This document shows, piece by piece, positions 7,907 to 15,014 of a DNA stretch of 46,795 nucleotides. A program made the position numbers and the translations under genes. How positions within the stretch are numbered: the stretch's first letter is position 1; every line of letters starts with the position of its first letter. Source of the DNA: an uncultured Ignavibacteria bacterium (GTDB lineage Bacteria; Bacteroidota; Ignavibacteria; Kapaibacteriales; UBA2268); the NCBI GenBank assembly GCA_903862655.1, contig CAIOZA010000053.1:1-46795 (forward strand). The letters run 5' to 3'. The notes under the pieces were generated by a model. It was given only the letters and a program-made list of their open reading frames with translations. It was not told the origin of the DNA and did no database searches.

Positions 7907-8488
7907 TTATGCCTTTGCTGTTGTTTCAGCATCTGATTTAGACACTCTGGAGTGAGAGCATGATACGATAACAGTATCGCCAGGCATGTCTATTTGAACG
8001 TTTTCCAATACAACATCGTGTACGTATATTGTTTTACCGATACTCAAGCTTGTGATATTAATACCAATGCTTGATGGCAAATACTTGGATAAACATTTGA
8101 TTGGAATCTTGTGAATATTCTGCTGGATAATTCCACCTTCTTTAACACCGACTGCGACACCAGTGAAGGTAATAGGAACTTCAAAGATCATCATTTTGTC
8201 AGGACTTAATCCAATAAGATCAAAATGAACAATTTTATCGGTAACAGGATCAAACCTTACGTCTTTCAAAACTGCTTCCCTGGGAGCATCGTCCTCAATA
8301 TGAAGATTGACAATGTGAGTAGCGTTTGTATAGACAATAGGACGAAGAGACTTTGGTTCTGCAAGAATCGGAATAGACAGTTCGTCTTTGATATAGAATA
8401 TGCCGGGTACATGACCTTCACGTCTGTATCTTTTGGAAATCTGCTTGCCGGTTTCGCGTTTTTTAACCTTTAAGATAATCTGTTCCAT
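7907..8488 (-). CDS. rplY: 50S ribosomal protein L25 / Ctc
   Basis: A 193-residue protein with the two-domain CTC architecture. The N-terminal 5S-rRNA-binding L25 domain (about 1-90) begins with KVKKRETGKQISKRYRREGHVPGI, where RExG and the GxVPG(I/V) turn are typical; the TL5/CTC C-terminal beta domain follows (about 95-185). It binds 5S rRNA in the central protuberance of the large subunit. It starts 35 bp after the prs stop on the same strand and is likely part of the tRNA-Gln-prs-rplY transcription unit. Confidence 0.95.
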   Translation of the reverse strand: MEQIILKVKKRETGKQISKRYRREGHVPGIFYIKDELSIPILAEPKSLRPIVYTNATHIVNLHIEDDAPREAVLKDVRFDPVTDKIVHFDLIGLSPDKMMIFEVPITFTGVAVGVKEGGIIQQNIHKIPIKCLSKYLPSSIGINITSLSIGKTIYVHDVVLENVQIDMPGDTVIVSCSHSRVSKSDAETTAKA

Positions 8489-8523
8489 TATTTTAAATCC
8501 TCTAGAAGTATATAGTAAATAGT

Positions 8524-9462
8524 TTATCGTTCAATTTCGAATAAAGTACTGATTGACCTGCTGTCGTGTGTTCTGATGATTGCTTCTGCGAGAATATCAG
8601 AGACAGAAATTACTTGAATTTTGTCAACCTTACGTTTTAATGGAATAGTATCGGTAACGAACATTTTCTTTACGGCTTCATTTTGTTCGAAGCGGTCAAG
8701 TGCGTCACCTGAAAAAACCGGATGCACACATACACCATAAATTTCACGTGCTCCTTTAGCCTTCAATGCATCGGCACATTGCAGGAATGTGTTTCCTGTG
8801 TCAATCATGTCGTCAACAATGATAACATTTTTGTCCTCTACGTTACCGATGATATGAACGATCTCGGCTACGTTGTGAGCGGGACGTCTTTTGTCGACAA
8901 CGACCAGTTCACCATTAATTCTTTTTGCATAGGCTCTGGCAGTTTTAACGCCGCCTACATCAGGAGCAGCAACAACAATATCACTTAAACCAAGCTTCAT
9001 TACTGCTCTTATGAGAACAGGTGAAGCATATAGATGGTCGAGCGGTATGTCAAAGAATCCCTGAATCTGAGAAGAATGCAAATCAACAGTTATTATTCTG
9101 TCAGCTCCGGCTCTTACAAGAAGATTTGCCACAAGCTTTGCTGTGATAGCAACTCTGGGCTGATCTTTTCTGTCCTGGCGAGCATAAGCATAGTATGGAA
9201 TAACTGCCGTAACTCTTCTGACCGAGGCGCGTTTTGCTGCATCAATCAGCATTAAGAGCTCCATTAAATTATCAGAAGGAGCATAGGTTGACTGAATTAT
9301 GAAAAGATCGACACCACGGACATTTTCTTCAAATTTAACCCAAAGCTCTCCATCACTAAAATTTCGTATGCTGGTTTCTGATAGTTTGATACCGAGATTA
9401 CCGGCAACTTTATCGGCAATTGACGGATTGGAACGTCCAGAAGCTATTTTAAATTCATTCAT
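8524..9462 (-). CDS. prs: Ribose-phosphate pyrophosphokinase
   Basis: A 312-residue PRPP synthetase, which makes 5-phosphoribosyl diphosphate from ribose 5-phosphate and ATP for nucleotide, His and Trp synthesis. Visible motifs are the ATP-binding YARQDRKD (93-100), the Mg/PPi-binding VDLHSSQIQGFFDIP (126-140) with the catalytic His loop, and the PRPP-binding VIIVDDMIDTGNT (213-225). The length is typical of class I enzymes. It lies 36 bp downstream of tRNA-Gln on the same strand, with a consensus promoter in front of the tRNA. Confidence 0.98.
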   Translation of the reverse strand: MNEFKIASGRSNPSIADKVAGNLGIKLSETSIRNFSDGELWVKFEENVRGVDLFIIQSTYAPSDNLMELLMLIDAAKRASVRRVTAVIPYYAYARQDRKDQPRVAITAKLVANLLVRAGADRIITVDLHSSQIQGFFDIPLDHLYASPVLIRAVMKLGLSDIVVAAPDVGGVKTARAYAKRINGELVVVDKRRPAHNVAEIVHIIGNVEDKNVIIVDDMIDTGNTFLQCADALKAKGAREIYGVCVHPVFSGDALDRFEQNEAVKKMFVTDTIPLKRKVDKIQVISVSDILAEAIIRTHDSRSISTLFEIER

Positions 9463-9498
9463 TTTGTTATATCAATCAGTCTCATAGTGCTTGCAAAG

Positions 9499-9570
9499 CT
9501 GGGATGGAAGGATTCGAACCTTCGCGTGTCGCCTCCAAAGGGCGATGCCTTACCGCTTGGCTACATCCCA
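9499..9570 (-). tRNA. tRNA-Gln (anticodon TTG)
   Basis: The reverse complement folds into a complete cloverleaf: a 7-bp acceptor TGGGATG/CATCCCA, a 3-bp D stem with AAGCGGTAA loop, a TCGCC/GGCGA anticodon stem with loop CTTTGGA (anticodon TTG), and a T arm with TTCGAAT loop. The U1-A72 pair and discriminator G73 are glutamine identity features. CCA is not encoded. Confidence 0.97.
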
Positions 9571-9594
9571 ATGATTTTACCAATTAGAGAACTA

Positions 9595-9625
9595 CAAAAT
9601 TAAGACTAATTTTTTGATTTACAAA
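9595..9625 (-). promoter_or_regulatory. Bacteroidota-type promoter of tRNA-Gln/prs
   Basis: On the minus strand TTTG (9622-9625) is followed by exactly 19 nt and TAATTTTG (9595-9602). This is a full match to the TTTG-N19-TAnnTTTG consensus used by the primary sigma factor of Bacteroidota. The -7 element lies about 25 bp upstream of the tRNA 5' end. Confidence 0.75.
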
Positions 9626-9932
9626 CTGTTTCGCAAAAATAATTCTACTCAGATTTAACATAAGTATTTTTTATATCTTAGTGTTATAAGAATAATGACT
9701 ATTGATAGGACATTAGGGGATTATTGATTTATTTACATGGTTACAATTTTAAAAAAAAATAGATAAAATTTGAACTTTTAGATTGATGAATTGGTGATTT
9801 GAATTTTTTATAGGTCAAGAAAAGCTTGAAAATACAATTACACAGAGAGCCACAGAGTTTGTATTCTCTGTGTATCTCTTGTATTTCTCTGTGAAACTCT
9901 GTGTGATTTATTAAAATTGTTGAGAGAACCAC

Positions 9933-9961
9933 AGAGAAATACAAATTGCATTATTTGCATC
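9933..9961 (+). repeat. 29-bp direct repeat, copy 1
   Basis: AGAGAAATACAAATTGCATT and the next nine bases recur at 10141-10169 with 28 of 29 positions identical. Both copies follow a palindromic element and lead into a TGCAAA (minus strand) nonamer tract. Confidence 0.8.
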
Positions 9962-10087
9962 AATTGCACTACATTTTCCAGATTTTAAGGTCGCTCCGCT
10001 GGAGCTTCGGTTTTTATAGTTGATTTTTTTCTACAAACAGTTCGCTACTACGCAGCTTTTTTTCAATGATTAATGATCAAATACCAA

Positions 10088-10150
10088 TGAACAGTAAATA
10101 CAGAATTTTCCCCACACCAGCACTCCTCGCGAGCGGAGAGAGAGAAATAC
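10088..10150 (+). repeat. Diverged repeat unit, copy 1
   Basis: The unit reads about AATGA..CA.TAAATA.AGAATTTTCC.CAC, then a CTCC/GGAG hairpin, then GAAATACAA. A second copy is at 10319-10388. The hairpin part (10110-10140) belongs to the CCTCACCCC..CTCC-loop-GGAG family that also occurs inside the coding sequence at 35853-35887. Confidence 0.6.
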
Positions 10151-10169
10151 AAATTGCATTAATTGCATC
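10141..10169 (+). repeat. 29-bp direct repeat, copy 2
   Basis: Second copy of the element at 9933-9961 (28 of 29 identical). Confidence 0.8.
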
Positions 10170-10318
10170 TTTTTTTGCATCTTTTGCACTATTTTGATGA
10201 ACATAAAAGCATATAAAAAGTCCGTAACCTTCTTAAATTTCGGGTATATTACTTTTGGGTTTGCACTTTTGCATCATTTGCATCGTGTTTTTTCGATTTT
10301 TAATTTTTGCATCGATTT

Positions 10319-10418
10319 CAATGACCAATAAATATAGAATTTTCCTCACCCTTACATTCTCCAACAATTGGGGAGGGAAGAAATACAACACCTACCCCGA
10401 CCCTTCCTCGAGGAAGGG
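10319..10418 (+). repeat. Diverged repeat unit, copy 2, plus a further hairpin copy
   Basis: 10319-10388 matches the unit at 10088-10150. A further hairpin, CCTACCCCGACCC then TTCCTCGAGGAA and GGG (10391-10418), follows directly and is again trailed by GAGAAATACAA. These are intergenic members of the same palindrome family that is translated in the T9SS gene ending at 35770. Confidence 0.6.
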
Positions 10419-10428
10419 AGAAATACAA

Positions 10429-10473
10429 ATGCAATTTGCGAAATAGTGATTGATATATCAAAGAAACGGTTTT
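10429..10473 (-). repeat. 45-bp inverted repeat, right arm
   Basis: Its reverse complement matches 225-269 at 42 of 45 positions. It lies 86 bp from the stop of the dienelactone hydrolase gene. Confidence 0.8.
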
Positions 10474-10559
10474 AAAAGGAAATATAAATATTATTTATTT
10501 GGAATTGCAGGAATTCAATTTGCAAAAATGAAGATGTAGGAAATCTGAAATACACACTT

Positions 10560-11342
10560 TTATTGATTGAATATTTCGTTTAGGAAAAGTCTCATTGCTT
10601 CCCACGAGCGTTTGTCCGCTTTTTCGTTATATGCTGCACCCTTTGAGTTGTCATTTCCTGAAGCAGGATTAGTGAATGAATGAACTGCTCCGCTATATTT
10701 TACTAACTGCCAGTCAACTTTTGCCAGTCTCATTTCATTCTCGAATGATGTAACTTCCTCAGGTTTTACATAAGGATCATCGGCACCATGCAAAACGAGT
10801 ACTTTGCATTTGATCCCTTTAGCATCCTCAATATTCGGAGTAGATAAACCCCCGTGGAAACTAACAACACACTGGATAGACTGTCCGCTTCTTGCCAATT
10901 CGAGTACAGTAGATCCGCCGAAACAATAGCCGATAGCGGCAATTCTTCCTATGTCAGCCTTTTCGTTCTGTTTGATTTTCTCAAGAGCTGTTATAATTCT
11001 TTCTCTTAGCAGAGGAATATTTGATTTGTACATTGTTGCTTGTGTACGGGCTTCATCCATTGTTTCAGGCTTTTTGCCTTTACCATAAATATCGGCAGCA
11101 AATGCTAAATAGCCTAATTCCGCAAGCTTTTTGCATCTCATCTTGACATAGTCAGTGATACCGGTCCATTCATGGACAACGATTACAACCGGCATTGGTT
11201 GAGTAATTGTATTATCATAAGCAAGATAGCCTTCAAGCAATGCATCTTTGTCGTGATATTCAACATTTTCGGTTACAATTTCTGCAAACACATTACCAGC
11301 CATAATTATCAAACCCCAAACAATAATTGAAATATATTTCAT
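10560..11342 (-). CDS. Dienelactone hydrolase family protein, exported
   Basis: A 260-residue alpha/beta hydrolase. Residues 1-20 form a signal peptide ending FAEI, so it is probably periplasmic. The DLH catalytic triad is visible: nucleophile C140 in GYCFGG (138-143), an Asp in HGADDP (D188 or D189) and H221 in VHSF. The HEWTG segment (57-61) supplies the conserved Glu near the active site. The Cys nucleophile marks it as DLH-type rather than a serine esterase. Family members hydrolyse dienelactones or other small esters; the natural substrate is unknown. It stands alone, next to the right repeat island. Confidence 0.85.
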   Translation of the reverse strand: MKYISIIVWGLIIMAGNVFAEIVTENVEYHDKDALLEGYLAYDNTITQPMPVVIVVHEWTGITDYVKMRCKKLAELGYLAFAADIYGKGKKPETMDEARTQATMYKSNIPLLRERIITALEKIKQNEKADIGRIAAIGYCFGGSTVLELARSGQSIQCVVSFHGGLSTPNIEDAKGIKCKVLVLHGADDPYVKPEEVTSFENEMRLAKVDWQLVKYSGAVHSFTNPASGNDNSKGAAYNEKADKRSWEAMRLFLNEIFNQ

Positions 11343-11490
11343 GATTAGACTCCATTTAATTGATGTTATATATTAGCAAAGACTAATAAAATAATTAGGT
11401 ATTGTAAAATGGTTCCTATTTTATGCGGGGACTTAACAATTGGAAATAAACAACAAATAATAATTACTATTCTTCTTTACATTCAATTTT

Positions 11491-11534
11491 GTAGATCTGC
11501 CGACGGAAGAAAAGAATTGTTTCTTCCTATCTAC
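11491..11534. other. Two-part inverted repeat of unknown role
   Basis: GGAAGAAA (11505-11512) pairs perfectly with TTTCTTCC (11520-11527) around a 7-nt loop, and GTAGAT (11491-11496) pairs with ATCTAC (11529-11534) outside it, leaving one bulged side. It lies in the 274-bp divergent intergenic region between the hydrolase and the AlkD-like gene, about 80 bp upstream of the latter. It lacks a T tract, so a structured leader or operator is as likely as a terminator. Confidence 0.4.
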
Positions 11535-11616
11535 TTTGCCTATGGCACAGAATCCGAAATAATAAATAAATCTATCAATAAACCGTATAACATTTTTTGT
11601 ATTTTTTGAGAATAAA

Positions 11617-12324
11617 ATGACAGTTGAAGAAGTTTTAACCGAAATGGAAAAAATGGGCAGCGAAAGCACCCGTAAGACATATATTAAGCATGGTGCAAAG
11701 CCCCCGGTCTTTGGGGTAAAGGTTCAGGATATGAAGCTTATCAAGAAGAAAACAAGGAACGATCTGAAATTATCTCTTGAGCTTTATGATTCTGGGGTTT
11801 TCGATGCTATGTATCTTGCAGGATTGATTTCCAAACCAAAGGAAATGGCAAAAGCACAGATTCAATCCTGGGCTGGGAGAGCAATATTTTATTGGCTGAG
11901 CGAATACATTGTTCCCTGGGTGGCATCAGAGAGCAATTACTCTTTCGAGCTGGCTAGAGAGTGGATTAATTCTGATAATCCGACGATTGTATCCTCCGGT
12001 TGGTCAACGTGGTCTTCGATGCTGATGATCAAACCAAATACTGAGTTTGATTTAATAGAACTGACCAAACTAATGGAATCGATTCCGGGAACAATTCAGC
12101 AGTCACCCGACAGAGTCCGTTACACGATGAATGGCTTTGTTATTACAGCCGGTTCCAGCGTTCCGGAGCTTTTTGATAAGGCTAAAGAAATAGGAAAGAA
12201 GCTGGGAAAAGTCTCGGTAGATCTGAATGGTACTGCCTGCAAAGTACCTTCAATTGAAGAGTATCTGGATAAAGTCAAATCAATGAATCGGATAGGTCAT
12301 AAGAAAAAGACAGCCTTTTGCTGA
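11617..12324 (+). CDS. DNA alkylation repair (AlkD/HEAT-like) protein
   Basis: A 235-residue all-helical protein of the AlkD-like DNA glycosylase family. The start region (MTVEEVLTEMEKMGSEST followed by KTYIKHGAKPPVFGVKVQDMKLIKK) matches the family opening, where a GvppfGV-like turn precedes the first HEAT-like repeats. Helical repeats continue to about residue 215. AlkD enzymes excise bulky or cationic alkylated bases without base flipping. The subgroup active site cannot be assigned confidently here, so glycosylase activity is inferred from the family. A basic tail (GHKKKT) ends the protein. No operon partners. Confidence 0.75.
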   Translation: MTVEEVLTEMEKMGSESTRKTYIKHGAKPPVFGVKVQDMKLIKKKTRNDLKLSLELYDSGVFDAMYLAGLISKPKEMAKAQIQSWAGRAIFYWLSEYIVPWVASESNYSFELAREWINSDNPTIVSSGWSTWSSMLMIKPNTEFDLIELTKLMESIPGTIQQSPDRVRYTMNGFVITAGSSVPELFDKAKEIGKKLGKVSVDLNGTACKVPSIEEYLDKVKSMNRIGHKKKTAFC

Positions 12325-12644
12325 TTTTTCTTCAAAAGTAATTTGGATGATTTGGTGGCATTGCATAAATTATATTCTTTTGTGTTGATTAATCACAAAT
12401 TGTGCTTTAGAGTTTAATAAATTCTTTGGAAACAATATCTAAAAGTGTCATTCCGAACGAAGTGAGGAATCCATGTATTAGTGTATTTGTATAAAAAACA
12501 GCCTGGATTCTCACGGTCGCTTCGCTCCCTCAGAATGACAGAATCGTAGTTTTCAAACAGTCTCATGCATAGGAATGACAGTCTGGGAAAGGGTTTATTA
12601 CATTTTAAAGTTATTTCAAAAGAATAATATTTGCTAATTTTAAA
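12325..12644. repeat. Intergenic region with GTCATTCC-type palindromic repeat
   Basis: No gene is visible in these 320 bases. 12447-12572 is a repeat that begins GTCATTCCGAACGAAGTGAG and ends with CTCACGGTCGCTTCGCTCCC, TCAGAATGACA and GTAGTTTTCA. Its ends (GTCATTC/GAATGAC) are inverted. A second copy with the same conserved ends and a different centre is at 35604-35717. The last part (12600-12644) should hold the murG promoter, but no consensus is clear. Confidence 0.7.
12447..12572 (+). repeat. GTCATTCC palindromic repeat, copy 1
   Basis: The left block of 25 bases and right block of about 33 bases are almost identical to those at 35604-35717. The central 40 bases differ. The outer heptamers are inverted, so the element can form a long imperfect hairpin. 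The family is widespread in intergenic regions of Bacteroidota (from memory). Confidence 0.75.
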
Positions 12645-13739
12645 ATGAAATCAAACGATCTGAATTTATTGGTAGCTGCCGGTGGTACGGGCGGACATTT
12701 ATTTCCTGCTATGGCTGTCGTAGAAGAGCTTAAATCAAAGCTTGGCGACAGATTTAAAGCCGTTTTTGTTGGCAATGAAGGACGTATAGAGGGTAGAGCT
12801 GTTCCCAATGCTGGTTATGAATTTTATAATATACCCATTCGCGGTATTAACAGTAAATTTTCATTATCCAATCTAACTCTTCCTTACAAAATATTAAAAT
12901 CAATGAGTATTTGTTCGGCAATTATAAAACAGCACAACATCAACGCCGTGCTATGCACAGGTGCATATATCAGTTATCCTGCCGGAGTAACTGCCAGCAT
13001 GAAAAACCTGCCACTTTTCCTTATGGAGTCGAATGTATTCCCGGGTAAGACAATCCGCGCTCTTTCATCCAAAAGCAGACTTGTAATTACTTCATTCGCT
13101 GAATCGGAGGAATATCTGGCAAAAGGTAAATCAACCGAGATAGTTAATCTTGGTAATCCTGTGAGGAGTAATCTCTTAAATCTACCTTCTCAAGCAGATG
13201 GGAGAAGAAATTTTGGATTGGCTGCTGACAAGAAAACAATTCTGGTTTTCGGCGGATCTCTTGGAGCTAAGAGCATCAATCAGGCAATTGAAAAATATAT
13301 CAAAAAATCTAGTAATGAAAATATACAGATACTTTGGCAAACAGGATTGAATTTCGAAACAGATTTGAAGGAAAATTCAAATCTTAAGATATTGAAATTC
13401 ATTGACGATATGGCATCTGCTTATGCCGCAGCTGACATAGTTATATCTAGATCGGGAGCCACCACAATGGCAGAACTGGCTGTAACCCAGAAACCGGCTA
13501 TACTTGTTCCTTATCCCAAAGCGGCGAATAATCATCAGGAATTTAATGCTGATATTTTCGAAAGGCTTGGTGCTGGACTTAAAATCAGAGACATACAGCT
13601 ATGGGATAAAATCGAATTTGTGGTACCTGAATTGCTTAACGATGAAAAGAAGATTGTTGAAATGAAAGAAATTCTAAACAAAATATCAAAACCCGATGCT
13701 GCAAAAGAAGCATCAGAAAAATTTTTAGAATGTTTATAA
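12645..13739 (+). CDS. murG: UDP-GlcNAc transferase for lipid II synthesis (MurG)
   Basis: A 364-residue GT28 enzyme that adds GlcNAc from UDP-GlcNAc to lipid I to make lipid II at the inner membrane face. The N-terminal glycine loop AAGGTGGHLFPA (11-22) carries H18. A second glycine-rich loop, VFGGSLGAKSINQ, lies at about 201-213. The C-terminal donor site SRSGATTMAELAV and the NNHQEFNA segment (about 272-308) are typical. Length is normal. The gene stands alone rather than in the usual mur/fts cluster. Confidence 0.96.
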   Translation: MKSNDLNLLVAAGGTGGHLFPAMAVVEELKSKLGDRFKAVFVGNEGRIEGRAVPNAGYEFYNIPIRGINSKFSLSNLTLPYKILKSMSICSAIIKQHNINAVLCTGAYISYPAGVTASMKNLPLFLMESNVFPGKTIRALSSKSRLVITSFAESEEYLAKGKSTEIVNLGNPVRSNLLNLPSQADGRRNFGLAADKKTILVFGGSLGAKSINQAIEKYIKKSSNENIQILWQTGLNFETDLKENSNLKILKFIDDMASAYAAADIVISRSGATTMAELAVTQKPAILVPYPKAANNHQEFNADIFERLGAGLKIRDIQLWDKIEFVVPELLNDEKKIVEMKEILNKISKPDAAKEASEKFLECL

Positions 13740-13827
13740 TTTGAAATATCATTTTAATTTAATAACTTACAATTAATTAATACGTAGTTAATGCTACAAG
13801 ATTAATAACTAAAAATTTCAGATTGAA

Positions 13828-14301
13828 TTGAGCAACGAACCTAAAACACCGATTACGACATTCAACAGAAGGCTGGACTTTTACTGGCAATTCATTGCTG
13901 TGTATGCCATAGCCATTATCCTTTATGCTTTGGTTAAAGGTACTGTTGAAGAATGGAAAGTAACAGTTGTTCTGCTTGATCCAGTTGTGATCCTGCTTTG
14001 TATCTTCATACTCGCAACTTTCATAGGACTGATAGAAAGCAAGTACACAAAGCATCAGCTGGTAATTTCCAAAGACTATGTAATTCTCAAAAGTAGGTTC
14101 CGTGAGCGAAAATACACCGCCAAAGAGATTGTCAGAATCGGTATCGGAAGACAGAACCTGCGTTACCAGGGCGTACACAGAGTAATTAAACTAAAAGTGA
14201 ATAATAGAAAGCGCACCTATAGAATCCGCATGCAATCTTATCTTAATGATAAAGAACTCCTACTTGCCTTCAAAACACTGAAAAAGAATCTGAACAAATA
14301 A
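13828..14301 (+). CDS. Small membrane protein with C-terminal PH-like region, unknown
   Basis: 157 residues. Two transmembrane helices (about 24-42 and 54-73) are followed by a basic beta-rich segment of about 80 residues (LVISKDYVILKSRFRERKYT and so on) that resembles bacterial PH-like domains (YdbT/YvbH style). The start is TTG at 13828; an in-frame stop lies six codons upstream and the next ATG is near the C-terminus, so the TTG start is needed. It is 88 bp downstream of murG and 3 bp upstream of the next gene, with which it is probably co-transcribed. Function unknown. Confidence 0.6.
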   Translation: MSNEPKTPITTFNRRLDFYWQFIAVYAIAIILYALVKGTVEEWKVTVVLLDPVVILLCIFILATFIGLIESKYTKHQLVISKDYVILKSRFRERKYTAKEIVRIGIGRQNLRYQGVHRVIKLKVNNRKRTYRIRMQSYLNDKELLLAFKTLKKNLNK

Positions 14302-14304
14302 TCG

Positions 14305-14922
14305 ATGAATCACCTACGAAATATCGTTATGCTTTTGATTTTATCTTTTTTCATTTCTAATAAGATTCTAGCAGTTGAAAAACCTGATTCGACCAACCTT
14401 CAGATTATTGATGCTGAATTAGCCCGGAATCTTAGTGAGGTTAGTGCTTTTATAAAATCTCATGTAGAAGATACTCTGTACATAAGGACTTACCAAAGTG
14501 AAGAGGATTTGTATTATCAGTTGAAGCTGATGAGCTTTTTATCATCAGAAAAGATTAAGGTTTTTAGTATTGCAGTTGGTGAGTTTAAGACTCCGAGGCT
14601 GGAATGTATGGCTGAGTTTAAAACTGAGTATATCAATGCTGAATCTAATCGCGATCTTGTGATTAGAAAAATTTCTCTCAAAACGTCGGGTATTCTCTCA
14701 GAAAAAAATGGCTCAATCCTTCCTATTCCCGAGATGCAGACTCAGAAGACCGATATTGTATCAAGAGACAAGATAGATTATTATAACGGAAGCCGCCCTT
14801 TCTCTAAATCCACACCACCCGAACAACCGACAAGCCTATGGCAGGACATTGTACAGCCACTTGTTATCGTTGGTACGGCTGTCATCACAGTCGGTTTATT
14901 GTTCACGGTCAGATCCAAATAA
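14305..14922 (+). CDS. Exported protein with C-terminal membrane anchor, unknown
   Basis: 205 residues. An N-terminal signal sequence (about 1-24, ending ILAVEK), a soluble middle of mixed alpha/beta character, a proline-rich stretch (PFSKSTPPEQPTS, about 172-184) and one C-terminal hydrophobic helix (about 184-202) followed by RSK are visible. The layout suggests a periplasmic domain tethered by its C-terminus. It starts 3 bp after the preceding gene, and an OmpA-family gene follows 92 bp later, so an envelope role fits. No family is recognised. Confidence 0.55.
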   Translation: MNHLRNIVMLLILSFFISNKILAVEKPDSTNLQIIDAELARNLSEVSAFIKSHVEDTLYIRTYQSEEDLYYQLKLMSFLSSEKIKVFSIAVGEFKTPRLECMAEFKTEYINAESNRDLVIRKISLKTSGILSEKNGSILPIPEMQTQKTDIVSRDKIDYYNGSRPFSKSTPPEQPTSLWQDIVQPLVIVGTAVITVGLLFTVRSK

Positions 14923-15014
14923 ACATAAATTCAATACATATTCGTTAATCATATTGTTGATTTTGTTTAACAGCATAACAAATTTCATTTTCAATTAATA
15001 GAAGAGTAAAAATT

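Larger units (their letters stand above)
9571..10559. repeat. Gene-free repeat island (right)
   Basis: Apart from the tRNA-Gln promoter at its left end, these 989 bases hold no supported gene; the small open frames inside are made of repeats. From left to right there is a CACAGAG-rich inverted element (9840-9935), TGCAAA nonamer tracts (9945-9970, 10155-10190, 10261-10285), a GCTCC/GGAGC hairpin (about 9991-10003), two diverged copies of a longer unit (10088-10150 and 10319-10388), and the right arms of inverted repeats matching the left island (10252-10305, 10429-10473). The short motif GAAATACAA follows the hairpins four times. Confidence 0.7.

Noticed and set aside
9499-9570. tRNA-Gln as an integration site of a mobile element
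   Set aside because: No duplicated tRNA end, integrase or other mobile-element gene is found nearby; the adjacent genes are housekeeping.
9741-9944. Small open frame on the minus strand in the right repeat island
   Set aside because: It is built from the CACAGAG repeat and low-complexity A/T sequence; no protein-like pattern.
10255-10446. Small open frame on the plus strand
   Set aside because: It runs through several dispersed repeats and inverted-repeat arms, so the open frame is incidental.
225-10473. Invertible (phase-variable) segment or composite transposon
   Set aside because: Inverted repeats exist, but no recombinase or transposase gene lies in or beside the segment, and essential genes are enclosed; kept only as a finding about repeats.
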